A stretch of 64,000 bases of DNA, from assembly GCA_022843465.1 (NCBI GenBank), contig JALHNO010000020.1, positions 1-64,000 on the forward strand, written 5' to 3'. The notes under the pieces are model-generated. The model was not told the origin of the DNA. It searched no databases and was given only the letters and a program-made list of their open reading frames with translations. Origin of the DNA: Pseudomonadota bacterium (GTDB taxonomy: Bacteria; Pseudomonadota; Gammaproteobacteria; Xanthomonadales; Ahniellaceae). Both the position numbers and the translations under genes were made by a program. Positions 27,695 to 36,974 of the stretch are shown in pieces (the first letter of the stretch is position 1; every line of letters starts with the position of its first letter).

Positions 27695-28666
27695 TCAGCC
27701 GCACTGCGCTGGCTGCATATTCCAGCGATCCGAGCGTCGACGATAGACCTTGTGGATCAGCTGCTGCCATTTCTGGAGTGCACTGCGGGTCGCCTTCAAT
27801 TTTTTCGGATCGCGTTGCTTGCTGACGCCCTTGTACAGATAGCCATGGAAGTTGTAGCGCGCACCTGCGATCTCGGCATGCAGGGCATTGTGCATGGCAT
27901 TGATGTTCTTGTAGCCATCATCGACCAGGACGATATCGCTGAATTTCTGGGGGTGACCGAGTTCGCCAAGCCGGGTGAACAACTTCAGCAGCATCTTGCC
28001 CTTGTCACGCCCGGTCGTCATCAGGATGCCGTTCGAGTAGACCACGGGCACCGGGCCCTTGGAGCTGGCTTCCATCCAGCTGGTGCCGTAGGTTTCTGCA
28101 AGGAAATTGCCGGGCAGCTGATAGCCGGCGCGCAGCAGTTCACGCTCGGTGCCACCGCGGTAGTAGGGATTGCGCGAGGTCAGCAGCAGCTTGGCAACCG
28201 TCAGGCCGTTGACCAGATCGACACCGGGTTTGCCTTCCACGGCGCTCTGCGTGCTGGCCTCATAGTGCAGGGCGATCATGTCGTACTCGCATTGCGGCTT
28301 GCCGGGTGTGCCATCGGCGAGTGCGGTTTCCCATTCGTACCAGCTGTCGCTGCCGAACAGGGTGTCCGAGGTCAGCAGGGTGTCGTCGATGTCCAGAACC
28401 AGCAGGGTGGTGGCGGGATCGAGCCGATCGAGATCGGCGGCAACGCTGCGGATCGTCGATGTGCAACGCAGCGTCGAACTGCCCTTGCCGACATCGGCGG
28501 CGAACTCCATCAGCACATTGCCATCGCAGTTGCCGAGTGCGCTGTCCTCACTCAGGGGCGTCGGCGCCGGGCCTGCGAGTGCCGCGGGTGCAGTCGATCG
28601 TGGTGCCATCGGCGCACAGGCAGCGAGCAGCAAGAGTGGCAGGGACAACAGCAGGAAACGATTCAT
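27695..28666 (-). CDS. DUF2608/HAD-like lipoprotein
   Basis: The 323-residue protein has a lipoprotein signal (LLLAAC) and a haloacid-dehalogenase motif I, VLDIDDTLL (about 96-104), with a later DIVLVDDGYKN segment as the motif IV acidic pair. LLTSRNPYYRGG fits motif II. This is the DUF2608 family, exported HAD-like proteins thought to be phosphohydrolases. The substrate is unknown. The ATG at 28666 begins the signal peptide. Confidence 0.8.
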   Translation of the reverse strand: MNRFLLLSLPLLLLAACAPMAPRSTAPAALAGPAPTPLSEDSALGNCDGNVLMEFAADVGKGSSTLRCTSTIRSVAADLDRLDPATTLLVLDIDDTLLTSDTLFGSDSWYEWETALADGTPGKPQCEYDMIALHYEASTQSAVEGKPGVDLVNGLTVAKLLLTSRNPYYRGGTERELLRAGYQLPGNFLAETYGTSWMEASSKGPVPVVYSNGILMTTGRDKGKMLLKLFTRLGELGHPQKFSDIVLVDDGYKNINAMHNALHAEIAGARYNFHGYLYKGVSKQRDPKKLKATRSALQKWQQLIHKVYRRRSDRWNMQPAQCG

Positions 28667-28872
28667 CGGGCGGCTCCGGAAGCAGGGCGAAGGGCGACTC
28701 ACATCGGGATGCCCAGTCACCGACCAAGCCGAATCAGACTACGCGCCGGTCCGGCGAGGGTCAACGCTGCTGGTGTGACAGAGGGTCGGGTCGCCAGCTT
28801 TGTGGGAGGCCCGAAGCGGGCCGACCCTGGTCTTTGAGGATTGTCGCAACGGTGGCACAGGATGGGCAGCAC
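28667..28872. other. Gene-free stretch with a single REP-like palindrome
   Basis: No gene is seen here. At 28802-28826 a GTGGGAG tag is followed by the hairpin GGCCCG-AAG-CGGGCC and a CGACC tail. The same layout, in the opposite orientation, makes up the array that follows. Confidence 0.5.
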
Positions 28873-29283
28873 GGTCGCGCCAATCTGGCGCTCCCACATT
28901 TGGGGCGGGGCGTTGCCTGGGTGGGCGGCCCGGGGCGGGGCGACTGTGGTCGCGCAGGATCACACAGCGGTCGCGCCAATCTGGCGCTCCCACGATTCGG
29001 GGCAGGGCCTTGCCTGGGTGGGCGGCCCGGGGCGGGGCGACTGTGGTCGCGCAGGATTACACAGCGGTCGCGCCAATCTGGCGCTCCCACGATTCGGGGC
29101 AGGGCGTTGCCTGGGTGGGCGGCCCGGGGCAGGGCGACTGTGGTCGCGCAGGATTACACAGCGGTCGCGCCAATCTGGCGCTCCCACATTTGGGGCGGGG
29201 CGTTGCCTGGGTGGGCGGCCCGGGGCGGGGCGACTGTGGTCGCGCAGGATCACACAGCGGTCGCGCCAATCTGGCGCTCCCAT
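28873..29283. repeat. Tandem array of 96/97-bp units
   Basis: Four full units start at 28873, 28969, 29066 and 29163, and a partial fifth starts at 29259. Lengths run 96, 97, 97 and 96 bases because units 1 and 4 carry ATTT where units 2 and 3 carry GATTC. Each unit begins with a small hairpin, GCGCCA-ATC-TGGCGC, in a GTGGGAG-type context, followed by a GC-rich spacer. The units are almost identical, so the expansion is probably recent. The array lies just past the 3' end of the rhomboid-like gene. Confidence 0.92.
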
Positions 29284-29285
29284 AG

Positions 29286-30188
29286 TCAGTGCAGGGTGGG
29301 CTTGTGGTCGCGATCTTCGTCGTCGGTGTCGGTGTCGTCGGCGGTCCCGCGCCGGCGATGGCCCGGGAACGACAGGATGCGGCCGCGCTCTTCCTCAGGG
29401 CGATGCCAGAGCACGGGTACGCCCTCTGGCCGCGGTACCTCCAGTTCGGCATCAACGGCCTCCTGGCGGCGCATGGCTTCGATTTCCTCTTCGATTTCCC
29501 AGCTGTACTTGCGGCGCGCTGGTGCCGGGTCACGGCGGCGAAACAGGAAGGCGCAGAGCAGGCCGGCGATGGCGCCAGTCAGGTGATACTCCCAGGAAAT
29601 GCCTTCCTCACGCGGCGCGATGCTCAGCAGCATGCCGCCAAAGAACATGAAGGTCAGCATCGCCGCCGCGATCGAGGTGCGGTCGCGGCGGATCAGGCCG
29701 GAGAAGAAGACGAAGTACATCAGGCCATGGCTGAGTCCGCTGGCGCCGATGTGAAACGACGGCCGGCCGATCCACCAGGTGCCCAGCCCCGACAGCAGCC
29801 AGATCAGGGCGATCGTCAGCGGTGCCGAAGCTGGATAGCGATAGAGCAGCAGCACGCCCATGATGAGCAGGCCGAACGAATTGGCGAGCAGATGGTCGGC
29901 GCCACTGTGCAGCAGCGGCGCTGTCAATACGCCGATCAGGGATTCGGGGCTGCCGGGATAGAGCGCATAAGGCCGGGTGTCGATATGGAAATTCGACACC
30001 GCGCCCAGGATCAGCCACAGCGAGAGCACGAAAATAAGCACCAGCCAGACCGAACGCCAGAAGCGCGCCTGCAGCAGACGGGCCTCGGCGGCACTGGGGG
30101 GCGGTGGTGGGGTAAGGTCCAACATGAACGGGACATGTGGCCGAATCGGTGGCATGCAAGTGTGCAGGTCGCATTGATCCATTACCAT
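29286..30188 (-). CDS. Rhomboid-family intramembrane protease
   Basis: About 300 residues if translation starts at 30188 behind AAGG; starts at 30248, 30155 and 30125 are possible. It has six hydrophobic segments with the rhomboid signature GASGLSHG holding the catalytic Ser, LLANSFGLL in the second helix, and a late YHLTGAIAGLL with the catalytic His. A charged cytoplasmic tail of about 90 residues, rich in Arg/Glu and Asp, follows and is longer than usual. It would cleave single-pass membrane proteins. The gene stops three bases from the tandem repeat array. Confidence 0.82.
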   Translation of the reverse strand: MVMDQCDLHTCMPPIRPHVPFMLDLTPPPPPSAAEARLLQARFWRSVWLVLIFVLSLWLILGAVSNFHIDTRPYALYPGSPESLIGVLTAPLLHSGADHLLANSFGLLIMGVLLLYRYPASAPLTIALIWLLSGLGTWWIGRPSFHIGASGLSHGLMYFVFFSGLIRRDRTSIAAAMLTFMFFGGMLLSIAPREEGISWEYHLTGAIAGLLCAFLFRRRDPAPARRKYSWEIEEEIEAMRRQEAVDAELEVPRPEGVPVLWHRPEEERGRILSFPGHRRRGTADDTDTDDEDRDHKPTLH

Positions 30189-30262
30189 GGCAGCCTTTGG
30201 CGTCTGGAAAATCGGGGTCCTTCCCGGTTCAGGCGCGATGTCTGGCAATTCAGGAGTGGTCT

Positions 30263-32038
30263 ATGCCCTTGGTTCTGCGTTCCCTGGTGGTTGCGCTCAG
30301 TGTCGCCATCGCTGCCTGTAGCGGCAGCAGCAACAGCAATAGCGAGCCGCCGCTCACCCAGAATCCGCCGACAGCGGTCACCCTGAATCTGCTCGGTCGC
30401 TACAGCACGGGCCAGTTCGGCGTCGGTGCGGCCGGTCCGCTGGCCTATTACGGCGGCAACAAGACCGCCTATGTGGTCAATGCGCACGATGGCATGGTCG
30501 ATGTGCTGAGCCTGACCACACCGGCTACGCCGACGCGGATGGCGCGTATCGATGCGGTGGCGATGGCGGCAACGGCCTTGATGCGTCCGATGGGTACGGT
30601 GTCAGCGGTGGCCGCCTACGATGATCCGGATGCCACCATGGACCGTGACCGCATCGCGGTTGCCGTCACCGGGGCGGGGCTGGCCGATGCCGGTGCAGTG
30701 GTTATCCTGAAGGCGGCCGATCGCGCCCTGGTGACGGTACTGGCGACCGGTGTGGGGCCAAAATCGCTGGCTTTCAGCCAGGACGGCCGCTTTGTCGTCA
30801 GCGCCAACGAAGGCGCGCCCTCGGCAGACTATACGGTCGATCCGGAGGGCTCGATCGGCGTGATCGACCTGACGCCTGCCTTGGTACCGCCAGCCACTAC
30901 GGCGCCGCCGGTGATCGCCCTGCTCGATTTCCGGGCATTCAATCTGAGCGGGGTCACCCCGATCCCGACGACCTCACGCGAGGCGGAAATCCTCGCCGAT
31001 GTGCGCTTCACCAATCGTCCCGGGGCGACCCGCGCCATGGATTTTGAGCCTGAAGTGGTCACCACGGCGGTCAATTCCCGCGCCTATGTGAGCCTGCAGG
31101 AAAACAACGCGATGGCGACCGTGGCGCTCAGCCCGCCGCGCATCGAGACCATCATCGCGATCGGTGCCAAGGACTTCAACACTGCGACCAGCCGCATGGA
31201 TGCCAGCGACGCCGATGGCGGTGGCATGCTGGCAGCGCGCAGGGTGTTCGGCTTGCGGCAGGCTGGTGGCATGGTGGCCTATCGCAACGCCGACGAGGTG
31301 CTGCTGATCACCGCCAATACCGGGGCACCGCGGATGTCACCCGGGTTCAATGAGACCACTCGAGCAGCCAACCTGGTCCTCGATCCAACCAATTACCCAC
31401 CGGCCGATGGCCTGCAGCAGGACAGCAAGCTCGGCCGCCTGCTGGTTTCGGCGACCGAGGGCAATGCCCCCGCGCTGACCGGCCCTCCGGCGGTGCCGCA
31501 GGATCCGGATATCGAGAATATTGCCGCCTTCGGCGCGCGCTCGTTCTCGATCATCCGCGCCACCGGCCTTGCGGTCTTCGATAGCGGCGATGATTTCGAG
31601 CGGGTCACCCTGGAGCGCCTGGGCAGCAACTTCAATTCCAGCGCCACGGCCAATGGCACCGGCGACAGCCGCTCAGCGGATATCGGCCCGGCACCGCGGG
31701 CACTCGCCCTCGGTCAGATCGACGGCGCGACGTTTGCCTTTATCGGCTTGTCCGAAGTCGGCGGCATCATGTCCTACGCGTTCGACAGCCGATTGCGCAG
31801 CGGCCGCTTCCTCGACTACCGCACCGAGCGCAATTTCAGCGTGCCGACGACTACCGGCGTCGATGCCAATAACGATGGTGCGCTCGACAGCAATCCGGCG
31901 GCCGGCGATCTGGGTCCCGGCGCGATGCTGTTCGTTCCCTTGAGTGCGTCGCCGACTACCGATTCGTTGCTGATTGTCAGCAACAGCGTCAGCGGCACCA
32001 CCACGATCTACGCGGTACGCCCGGTCACCACGCCCTGA
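30263..32038 (+). CDS. Choice-of-anchor-I lipoprotein (beta-propeller)
   Basis: The 591-residue protein has a lipoprotein signal ending AIAAC, then a low-complexity Ser/Asn/Gln linker. A long beta-propeller-like domain carries GVGPKSLAFSQDGRFVVSAN, EGSIGVIDL and FEPEVVTTAVNSRAYVSLQE, as in the choice-of-anchor-I domain family found in surface proteins and phosphatase-related proteins. The C-terminus contains AFIGLSEVGGIMSYAF and an Asp/Asn-rich loop (DANNDGALDSN) that could bind calcium. The function is unknown. The ATG follows AGGAG six bases upstream. Confidence 0.78.
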   Translation: MPLVLRSLVVALSVAIAACSGSSNSNSEPPLTQNPPTAVTLNLLGRYSTGQFGVGAAGPLAYYGGNKTAYVVNAHDGMVDVLSLTTPATPTRMARIDAVAMAATALMRPMGTVSAVAAYDDPDATMDRDRIAVAVTGAGLADAGAVVILKAADRALVTVLATGVGPKSLAFSQDGRFVVSANEGAPSADYTVDPEGSIGVIDLTPALVPPATTAPPVIALLDFRAFNLSGVTPIPTTSREAEILADVRFTNRPGATRAMDFEPEVVTTAVNSRAYVSLQENNAMATVALSPPRIETIIAIGAKDFNTATSRMDASDADGGGMLAARRVFGLRQAGGMVAYRNADEVLLITANTGAPRMSPGFNETTRAANLVLDPTNYPPADGLQQDSKLGRLLVSATEGNAPALTGPPAVPQDPDIENIAAFGARSFSIIRATGLAVFDSGDDFERVTLERLGSNFNSSATANGTGDSRSADIGPAPRALALGQIDGATFAFIGLSEVGGIMSYAFDSRLRSGRFLDYRTERNFSVPTTTGVDANNDGALDSNPAAGDLGPGAMLFVPLSASPTTDSLLIVSNSVSGTTTIYAVRPVTTP

Positions 32039-32054
32039 TCGCGGGCGTCGGGTC

Positions 32055-32071
32055 TGGCCGCATGGCGGCCA
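32055..32071. terminator. Stem-loop between convergent genes
   Basis: TGGCCGC and GCGGCCA pair around ATG between the choice-of-anchor-I gene and the converging mlaA. It probably helps end both transcripts. There is no U-run. Confidence 0.4.
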
Positions 32072-32140
32072 CTCCAGGCGCCCACGCCATGTCAGCCACC
32101 ACGCTGGATTCCTGCAACCGCTGCCCGCCGGGCAGACGGT

Positions 32141-32986
32141 TTACGGTCCGTCGTCCGGGGTGATGTCGGAGGCGGGAACGCCGAGTTCATCCGGCAGTTC
32201 GTAGTCCGGCACTTCCTGACTGCAGTCACGGATCTGGCATCCGCGACGTTGGAAATAGACGTCGCGCAGCAGCAGGTACTCGTCGGCGGCGTTCTCGGCA
32301 AAGGCTTCATTGGGCAGCGCTGCGGCGCGCGAAGTGATGCCGTACAGCACACCGGCGCCGGGCCCGAGCTTGCGCGTGCCGACGGTATTGATCGGACTGA
32401 CCTGGGAATTGACCACGCGCGCAAAACCATCGCGTACGCTGGAAGGGCCAAACACAGGAAGCACCAGGTAGCGCGATCGCTGCCAGCCCCAGAGCGCAAA
32501 GGTCTGGCCAAAATCGGCGCGATATTCGGGCACCTTGCCGGCGCTGGCGACATCGAAGATGCCAGCCAGTCCCACCGTTGAGTTCAGCAGGAAGCGGAAG
32601 CCCGATTCCGTGGCCTTCTGGCCATGGCCCTGGACCAGCAGATTCAGCGCGACGATCGGCTCCTGCAGATTGTCGAAGAGATTGGTGACGCCCTGGCGCA
32701 CCGGGCGGGGCACCACCTTGACGTAGCCACGAGCCACCGGCTTCATCACCCGGCGATCGAGCCTGCGATTGAACTCGTGCATCCTGCGATTGCTGGGCTC
32801 CCAGGGGTCGAGGGCTGCACGCTCCTCGGCGGTGGTTGGGCCGTTGGCCAATTCTGCGCCCTCTCCGCGCAGCGCACGACCGCTGCAGGCCGAGAGCAGC
32901 ACCACGAGCGCACAGATAGCGACCGGCAGCACGCGTTCGCGATGCCAGGACACCCTGACCTCAGCCGCCGACATTGACGGATCCAT
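32141..32986 (-). CDS. mlaA: Outer-membrane lipoprotein MlaA (VacJ)
   Basis: MlaA removes phospholipid from the outer leaflet of the outer membrane and passes it to MlaC. The 281-residue protein has a lipoprotein signal (VVLLSAC) and the family motifs DPWEPSNRRMHEFNRRLD, VRQGVTNLFDNLQEP and LNSTVGLAGIFDVA. The ATG at 32986 follows AGGA seven bases upstream and overlaps the end of mlaC by 26 bases. It is the last gene of mlaFEDCA. Its place in the operon next to mlaC is common outside enterobacteria. Confidence 0.95.
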   Translation of the reverse strand: MDPSMSAAEVRVSWHRERVLPVAICALVVLLSACSGRALRGEGAELANGPTTAEERAALDPWEPSNRRMHEFNRRLDRRVMKPVARGYVKVVPRPVRQGVTNLFDNLQEPIVALNLLVQGHGQKATESGFRFLLNSTVGLAGIFDVASAGKVPEYRADFGQTFALWGWQRSRYLVLPVFGPSSVRDGFARVVNSQVSPINTVGTRKLGPGAGVLYGITSRAAALPNEAFAENAADEYLLLRDVYFQRRGCQIRDCSQEVPDYELPDELGVPASDITPDDGP

Positions 32987-33566
32987 TGCGCAGTCCTGCA
33001 ATCACCTGGTCCAGCGTCTGGTTGCGCAACTGCTCCTCGAACTGGTTGCGATAGGTCTGCACATAGGAGACTCCTTCAACGAGCACGTCGAAGATCTTCC
33101 AGCTGCCGTCGACCTGGCGCACCATATAGTCGACGGGTACCGGGGCACCGTCGGCACGTGCCAGTTCGGTGGCAACGCGCATCAGTTTGCCATCGCGCAG
33201 CGGTGTCTCGGAGAGTACCTTGACGTCGACATTGGGATCGAAATCGAGCATGGCCTTGCCGTAACGGCGCATCAGATTGGCGAGCAGGGCATGTGCGAAG
33301 GCATCGATGGTTTCGGCATTGACGCCGCGACTGTGTCGACCCAGCACCAGGCGTGCCGAGTACTGATGGTCAAAGGTCTGCTCGAGTTGCTCCAGCATGA
33401 AGGCTTCCAGCTTGCCAGCGTCGGCGCGGAACTCGGCGCGTCGCTTGACCAGGGTGGTCAGCACGACTTCCGCACTCTGCTCCACCATGTCGCGCGGGCG
33501 CTCGGGTGCGGCCTGGACGGTGCCCAGTCCGATCAAGGCACACAGGAAGAGGGCAGGCAGGCGCAT
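32961..33566 (-). CDS. mlaC: Periplasmic phospholipid shuttle MlaC
   Basis: The 201-residue protein has a signal peptide ending VQA and the MlaC/Ttg2D fold signature: RYGKAMLDF (about 100-108), PVPVDYMVRQVDGSWKIFDV and GVSYVQTYRNQF. It carries phospholipid between MlaA and the inner-membrane MlaFED complex. Its start overlaps the mlaD stop (TGATG on the minus strand). Length is typical for the family. Confidence 0.95.
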   Translation of the reverse strand: MRLPALFLCALIGLGTVQAAPERPRDMVEQSAEVVLTTLVKRRAEFRADAGKLEAFMLEQLEQTFDHQYSARLVLGRHSRGVNAETIDAFAHALLANLMRRYGKAMLDFDPNVDVKVLSETPLRDGKLMRVATELARADGAPVPVDYMVRQVDGSWKIFDVLVEGVSYVQTYRNQFEEQLRNQTLDQVIAGLRNGSVNVGG

Positions 33567-34069
33567 CAGGGTGTCTCCGTGGAAGGGCTGTCGGCGCCGG
33601 GCGCCGTCGCATCGGGCGTGCCGGGCTTGCCATTGCCAAACATGTATTTGCCAATCAGGTTTTCCAGCACGATGGCCGATTGGGTCAGCACGATCTCATC
33701 GCCGTCGCCGAGTACTTCGAGCTCGCCACCGGGGCTGATCGCAATATAACGCTCGCCGAGCAGGCCGGCGGTATTGATGGCAGCCGAACTGTCGGCTGGC
33801 AGCGCACCCGCGTCGGCGCTGAGGCGCAGGCTGACGATGGCATCGTAGCGTTCCGGGTCAAGCCGGATGTCGGCGACCTCACCAATCTTGACCCCGGCGA
33901 TCTTGACCGGCGCGCGCAGACGTAGCTCGCCGAGATTGGAGAAGCGTGCAGTCACCGAGTAGGAGGCGCCGCCGAGCCGGCTGCGTACATCGGTCGACGA
34001 GAAGGCAAGGGCGAGCGCACAGCCGAATCCCAGCAGGATGAAGGCACCGACACCGATTTCAGGTTTCAT
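33566..34069 (-). CDS. mlaD: MCE-domain protein MlaD
   Basis: The 167-residue protein has one N-terminal transmembrane helix (about 8-25) and a single MCE domain (about 37-115) with FSNLGELRLRAPVKIAGVKIG and INTAGLLGERYIAI. It forms a hexameric ring that channels lipid between the MlaFE ABC transporter and MlaC. A Pro/Thr-rich tail follows. The gap to mlaE is only 12 bases. Confidence 0.95.
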   Translation of the reverse strand: MKPEIGVGAFILLGFGCALALAFSSTDVRSRLGGASYSVTARFSNLGELRLRAPVKIAGVKIGEVADIRLDPERYDAIVSLRLSADAGALPADSSAAINTAGLLGERYIAISPGGELEVLGDGDEIVLTQSAIVLENLIGKYMFGNGKPGTPDATAPGADSPSTETP

Positions 34070-34081
34070 GACAGGCTCATC

Positions 34082-34822
34082 TCAGTAGAAAAGTGCACTC
34101 AGCAGAAAATCCAGGAACAGGACCATCAACGAACCCTGCACAACGGCGCCCGTGGTCGCCCGCGAGGTGCCTTCGATGGTCGGTTGTGCATGGTAACCGG
34201 CATGGGTGGCAATCAGGCTCAGCACCGCACCAAACACCGCGGCTTTGACGAAGGCCTGCCCATAATCATCCACCAGGCTGACGCTGCCCTGAAGCGCAGC
34301 CCAGTAATGGCCGGGATCAAGACCCAGCACCCAGACCGCCTGTACCGAGCCGCCAAAAATGGCAAAGGCGCAGAAAACGGCGGTGAGTATCGGCATGGCG
34401 ATCACGCCGGCGAGAAAGCGCGGTACCACCGCCTTGCGGACCGGATCGATCGCCATCATCTCGAGCGCGGTGATCTGATCCGTGGTGCGCATCAGTCCCA
34501 ACTCGGCTGCCATCGACGAACAGGCGCGACCGCAGAACAGCAGGGCGGCCAGTACCGGGCCGAGCTCACGGAACAGGCTGAGCCCGAGCAGGGTGCCGAG
34601 CGCATTGCTGGCGCCGAACGTGGTCAAGGTGCGGTAGCCCTGCAGGGACATCACCAGTCCGACAAAGGCGCCACCGACAGCGACGATCGGGATCGAGCGC
34701 GCACCGACCGAATACAGCTGGCGCACCAGATCATGGCCCGATCCGCGTTGCGGCGCCAGACTCGAGATGATGCGCAGACCAAACAGTCCAAGGGCGCCAA
34801 GCTGGCGGAGGATCTCACGCAT
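34082..34822 (-). CDS. mlaE: MCE lipid transport permease MlaE
   Basis: The 246-residue permease has about five hydrophobic segments and the family motifs FRELGPVLAALLFCGRACSS, AELGLMRTTDQITALEMM, and AVVPRFLAGVIAMPILT. It pairs with MlaF and MlaD. The start at 34822 overlaps the mlaF stop by eight bases; a longer frame would run through mlaF. Confidence 0.95.
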   Translation of the reverse strand: MREILRQLGALGLFGLRIISSLAPQRGSGHDLVRQLYSVGARSIPIVAVGGAFVGLVMSLQGYRTLTTFGASNALGTLLGLSLFRELGPVLAALLFCGRACSSMAAELGLMRTTDQITALEMMAIDPVRKAVVPRFLAGVIAMPILTAVFCAFAIFGGSVQAVWVLGLDPGHYWAALQGSVSLVDDYGQAFVKAAVFGAVLSLIATHAGYHAQPTIEGTSRATTGAVVQGSLMVLFLDFLLSALFY

Positions 34823-35615
34823 GCGCGCGCGCCCCCTGGCGGCGGTACTCGAACGAGATCGGGCCGTCGTGGCTGCCTTCCAGAAACTGGCGCAGCAGGG
34901 GATCGCTCGTGGCGCGCAAGGTTGCGGGCGTGCCACTGAACACCAGCCCGCCATTGGCGACGACCAGCACGCGATCGGCAATCATCAGGCACTCGGCGAC
35001 GTCATGCGACACCACGATGCTGGTCAGACCAAGCTGGCGGCAGAGGTCGCTGATCAACTTGACGATCACGCCCTTGGTGATCGGATCGAGCCCGGTGAAC
35101 GGCTCGTCGTAGAGCAGCAGGGGCGGGTCGAGCGCCAGCGCGCGGGCCAGAGCGACCCGACGCATCATGCCGCCCGAGAGTTGCTGGGGGCTGAGCTCGG
35201 CGGCTTCGGCCAGGCCCACGGCCGCCAGTTTCTGCGCGACCAGGGCACGAATCGCTTCGGCATCGAGTTCGGTATGCATCTGCAGCGGCAGGGCCACGTT
35301 CTCGGCGACATTCAAATCCGTCAACAGGCCATTGCCCTGCAACAGGAAGCCGATTTTCCGGCGCAAAGCGAACAGCGGCGCGCGCGCCAGCGGCAGCGTC
35401 TGACCGAGTACGCGGATCGTGCCCGAGGTGGTCTCCAATACACCCGTCGCGGCCGCGAGCAGGCTGGACTTGCCAGCGCCGCTGGGGCCGAGCACGGCGA
35501 CCAGTTCGCCCTCCTGCACGGCAAAGCTGAGATCGGCCAGCACCATGCGCTCGCCGCGCTTCAGGCTGACGGCATCAAAACACAGGGCCTCGTTGCGGGA
35601 ATCGTGGGCAGTCAT
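34815..35615 (-). CDS. mlaF: MCE lipid transport ATPase MlaF
   Basis: The 266-residue ABC ATPase has Walker A GPSGAGKS, Q-loop LLQGNGL, signature LSGGM, and Walker B LLYDEPFTGLDP, with the switch His in SHDVAE. It powers MlaE transport and starts the operon mlaFEDCA. No mlaB (STAS) gene follows. In Escherichia coli MlaB stabilises this complex, so its absence here is noteworthy. Confidence 0.95.
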   Translation of the reverse strand: MTAHDSRNEALCFDAVSLKRGERMVLADLSFAVQEGELVAVLGPSGAGKSSLLAAATGVLETTSGTIRVLGQTLPLARAPLFALRRKIGFLLQGNGLLTDLNVAENVALPLQMHTELDAEAIRALVAQKLAAVGLAEAAELSPQQLSGGMMRRVALARALALDPPLLLYDEPFTGLDPITKGVIVKLISDLCRQLGLTSIVVSHDVAECLMIADRVLVVANGGLVFSGTPATLRATSDPLLRQFLEGSHDGPISFEYRRQGARAHA

Positions 35616-35715
35616 GAGAACGCGACAATGGCGAAGGACGCATTATGCCCGCACCGGAGGTTTGCGCACCGTGACGGCGGGTGCCAGCAAGCCTGGGTAC
35701 AGCTCAGCTCAGGAC

Positions 35716-35744
35716 AAAAAAAGCCCGCATCCGGGGATGCGGGC
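35716..35744 (-). terminator. Rho-independent terminator after the phytase-like gene
   Basis: On the minus strand GCCCGCATC pairs with GATGCGGGC and is followed by a run of seven U. It lies about 110 bases after the gene ending at 35856 and 100 bases before the mlaF start. A perfect GCGCCGATC-A-GATCGGCGC palindrome at 35773-35791 sits just ahead of it. Confidence 0.85.
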
Positions 35745-35855
35745 CAGTCGCTCTGAGGAAGGACTGAAAGCAGCGCCGATCAGATCGGCGCGTGCAGTTG
35801 AGCCAGTTCCTGTCGCAGCGGCTGAGAATTCAGCGCTGCCGACTTCACGAGCTCC

Positions 35856-36974
35856 TCATTGCGTACAACTGGCGCGCAGTGAGGTCGCGCGGGCGATGTC
35901 GTTCCAGTCGAAGGCGGCAACCGCCATGTCATCGTGCACGGCATAGAACGCGCCGTTGGAAAATCGAGCGCTTGGAGTCGCATGCAGCCAGACGCCGTCG
36001 GTATTGCCGACGACCTCGCCGCTGAACGCGGCCAGGTGCTCCAGGCTCTGGCGATCGAAGACATGGAACAGGCTGCGGTCCTTGAACTGATCCGTGGTGA
36101 TCCAGTAGCCGCTGCCATCCGGACAGGCCCACAGACTGATGCCCTCGGCCTGGGCCTTGAAGCGATCGCTGCCGATGGTGCGGCCGCGGAATTTGCCGGC
36201 GAGATCGTATTCGCGCACCGCGGTACCGCTGCGGGTGTCTTCCTCGGAAATCAGCAGGCGATCGTGTGCCGGGTCGCCCCACAGAGACTCCGGAATGCGG
36301 ATCGCGCCGGCCGGGCTGGTATCGCCGAACGTTCCGAGCAAGGCGGCGCTCAGCTTGCCGTCCTGGATCGCCACCGAATAGCGCTTGAAGCGGTTTCCGA
36401 GCTCGGCCAGCGGCGGCGCGATGTCATCGCCGTTCGGATATTCGCCGGCCATGTAGGCATCGCTGACCAGTACCTCGATCTGGCCTGGCGCGGGTTCGTA
36501 CACCCAGAGCCCGTAGGGCTGCAGCAACTCGTCCTGGCCGAAGCTGCCGAGTGGCCCCAGCGCGGGCAGCGAGAGCAACTGGACGCGATGGTTGTCGCGT
36601 TCGACAACAAACAGCAGGTCCTTGAACACGGAAATGCCATTGGGGCGAAGGAATTGCCCCGGGCCCTCGCCAGCCGTGCCGATCCGACCCAGCTCGGTGC
36701 CGGTTTCGCCGTCGTACATCATCACCCGGCCATTGGCCTTGGAAGTGGCGAACAGCCACAGCTTGCCATCGGGTGCCGCCCACACTGCAGGCGAGTCGAT
36801 GTTGTCATCTGGCGTGCGTGCGGTGACGAAGACCTCCCTGACGACAGCATGGGCAACGGCGGAATCCGCCAGCAAGGGATCCGGGCGGTGCTCATCGGGC
36901 TCGCGGTCCGGCTGTGTCGATGCACAGCCGGCGAGCAGCAGCGAACTCAGGGCAACGGAAACGATCAGACGCAT
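35856..36974 (-). CDS. Phytase-like beta-propeller lipoprotein
   Basis: The 372-residue protein has a lipoprotein signal (LLAGCAS). It opens with DDNIDSPAVWAAPDGKLWLF and SKANGRVMMYDGETG, which match the N-terminal strands of beta-propeller phytases (BPP). Later segments FGDTSPAGAIRIPES, LLISEEDTRSG, and GYWITTDQFKDRSLFHVFDR also fit. BPPs release phosphate from calcium phytate; catalysis is inferred. It is divergent from a TonB receptor, an arrangement described for several BPP genes. A U-run terminator ends it. Confidence 0.82.
   Translation of the reverse strand: MRLIVSVALSSLLLAGCASTQPDREPDEHRPDPLLADSAVAHAVVREVFVTARTPDDNIDSPAVWAAPDGKLWLFATSKANGRVMMYDGETGTELGRIGTAGEGPGQFLRPNGISVFKDLLFVVERDNHRVQLLSLPALGPLGSFGQDELLQPYGLWVYEPAPGQIEVLVSDAYMAGEYPNGDDIAPPLAELGNRFKRYSVAIQDGKLSAALLGTFGDTSPAGAIRIPESLWGDPAHDRLLISEEDTRSGTAVREYDLAGKFRGRTIGSDRFKAQAEGISLWACPDGSGYWITTDQFKDRSLFHVFDRQSLEHLAAFSGEVVGNTDGVWLHATPSARFSNGAFYAVHDDMAVAAFDWNDIARATSLRASCTQ

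Noticed and set aside
28873-29283. Possible CRISPR array
   Set aside because: Whole 96/97-bp units repeat with no variable spacers, and no cas genes are nearby.
28800-29285. Repetitive open frames on both strands of the tandem array
   Set aside because: Their peptides only repeat the 96/97-bp unit and have no start signals. They come from the absence of stops in GC-rich repeats.
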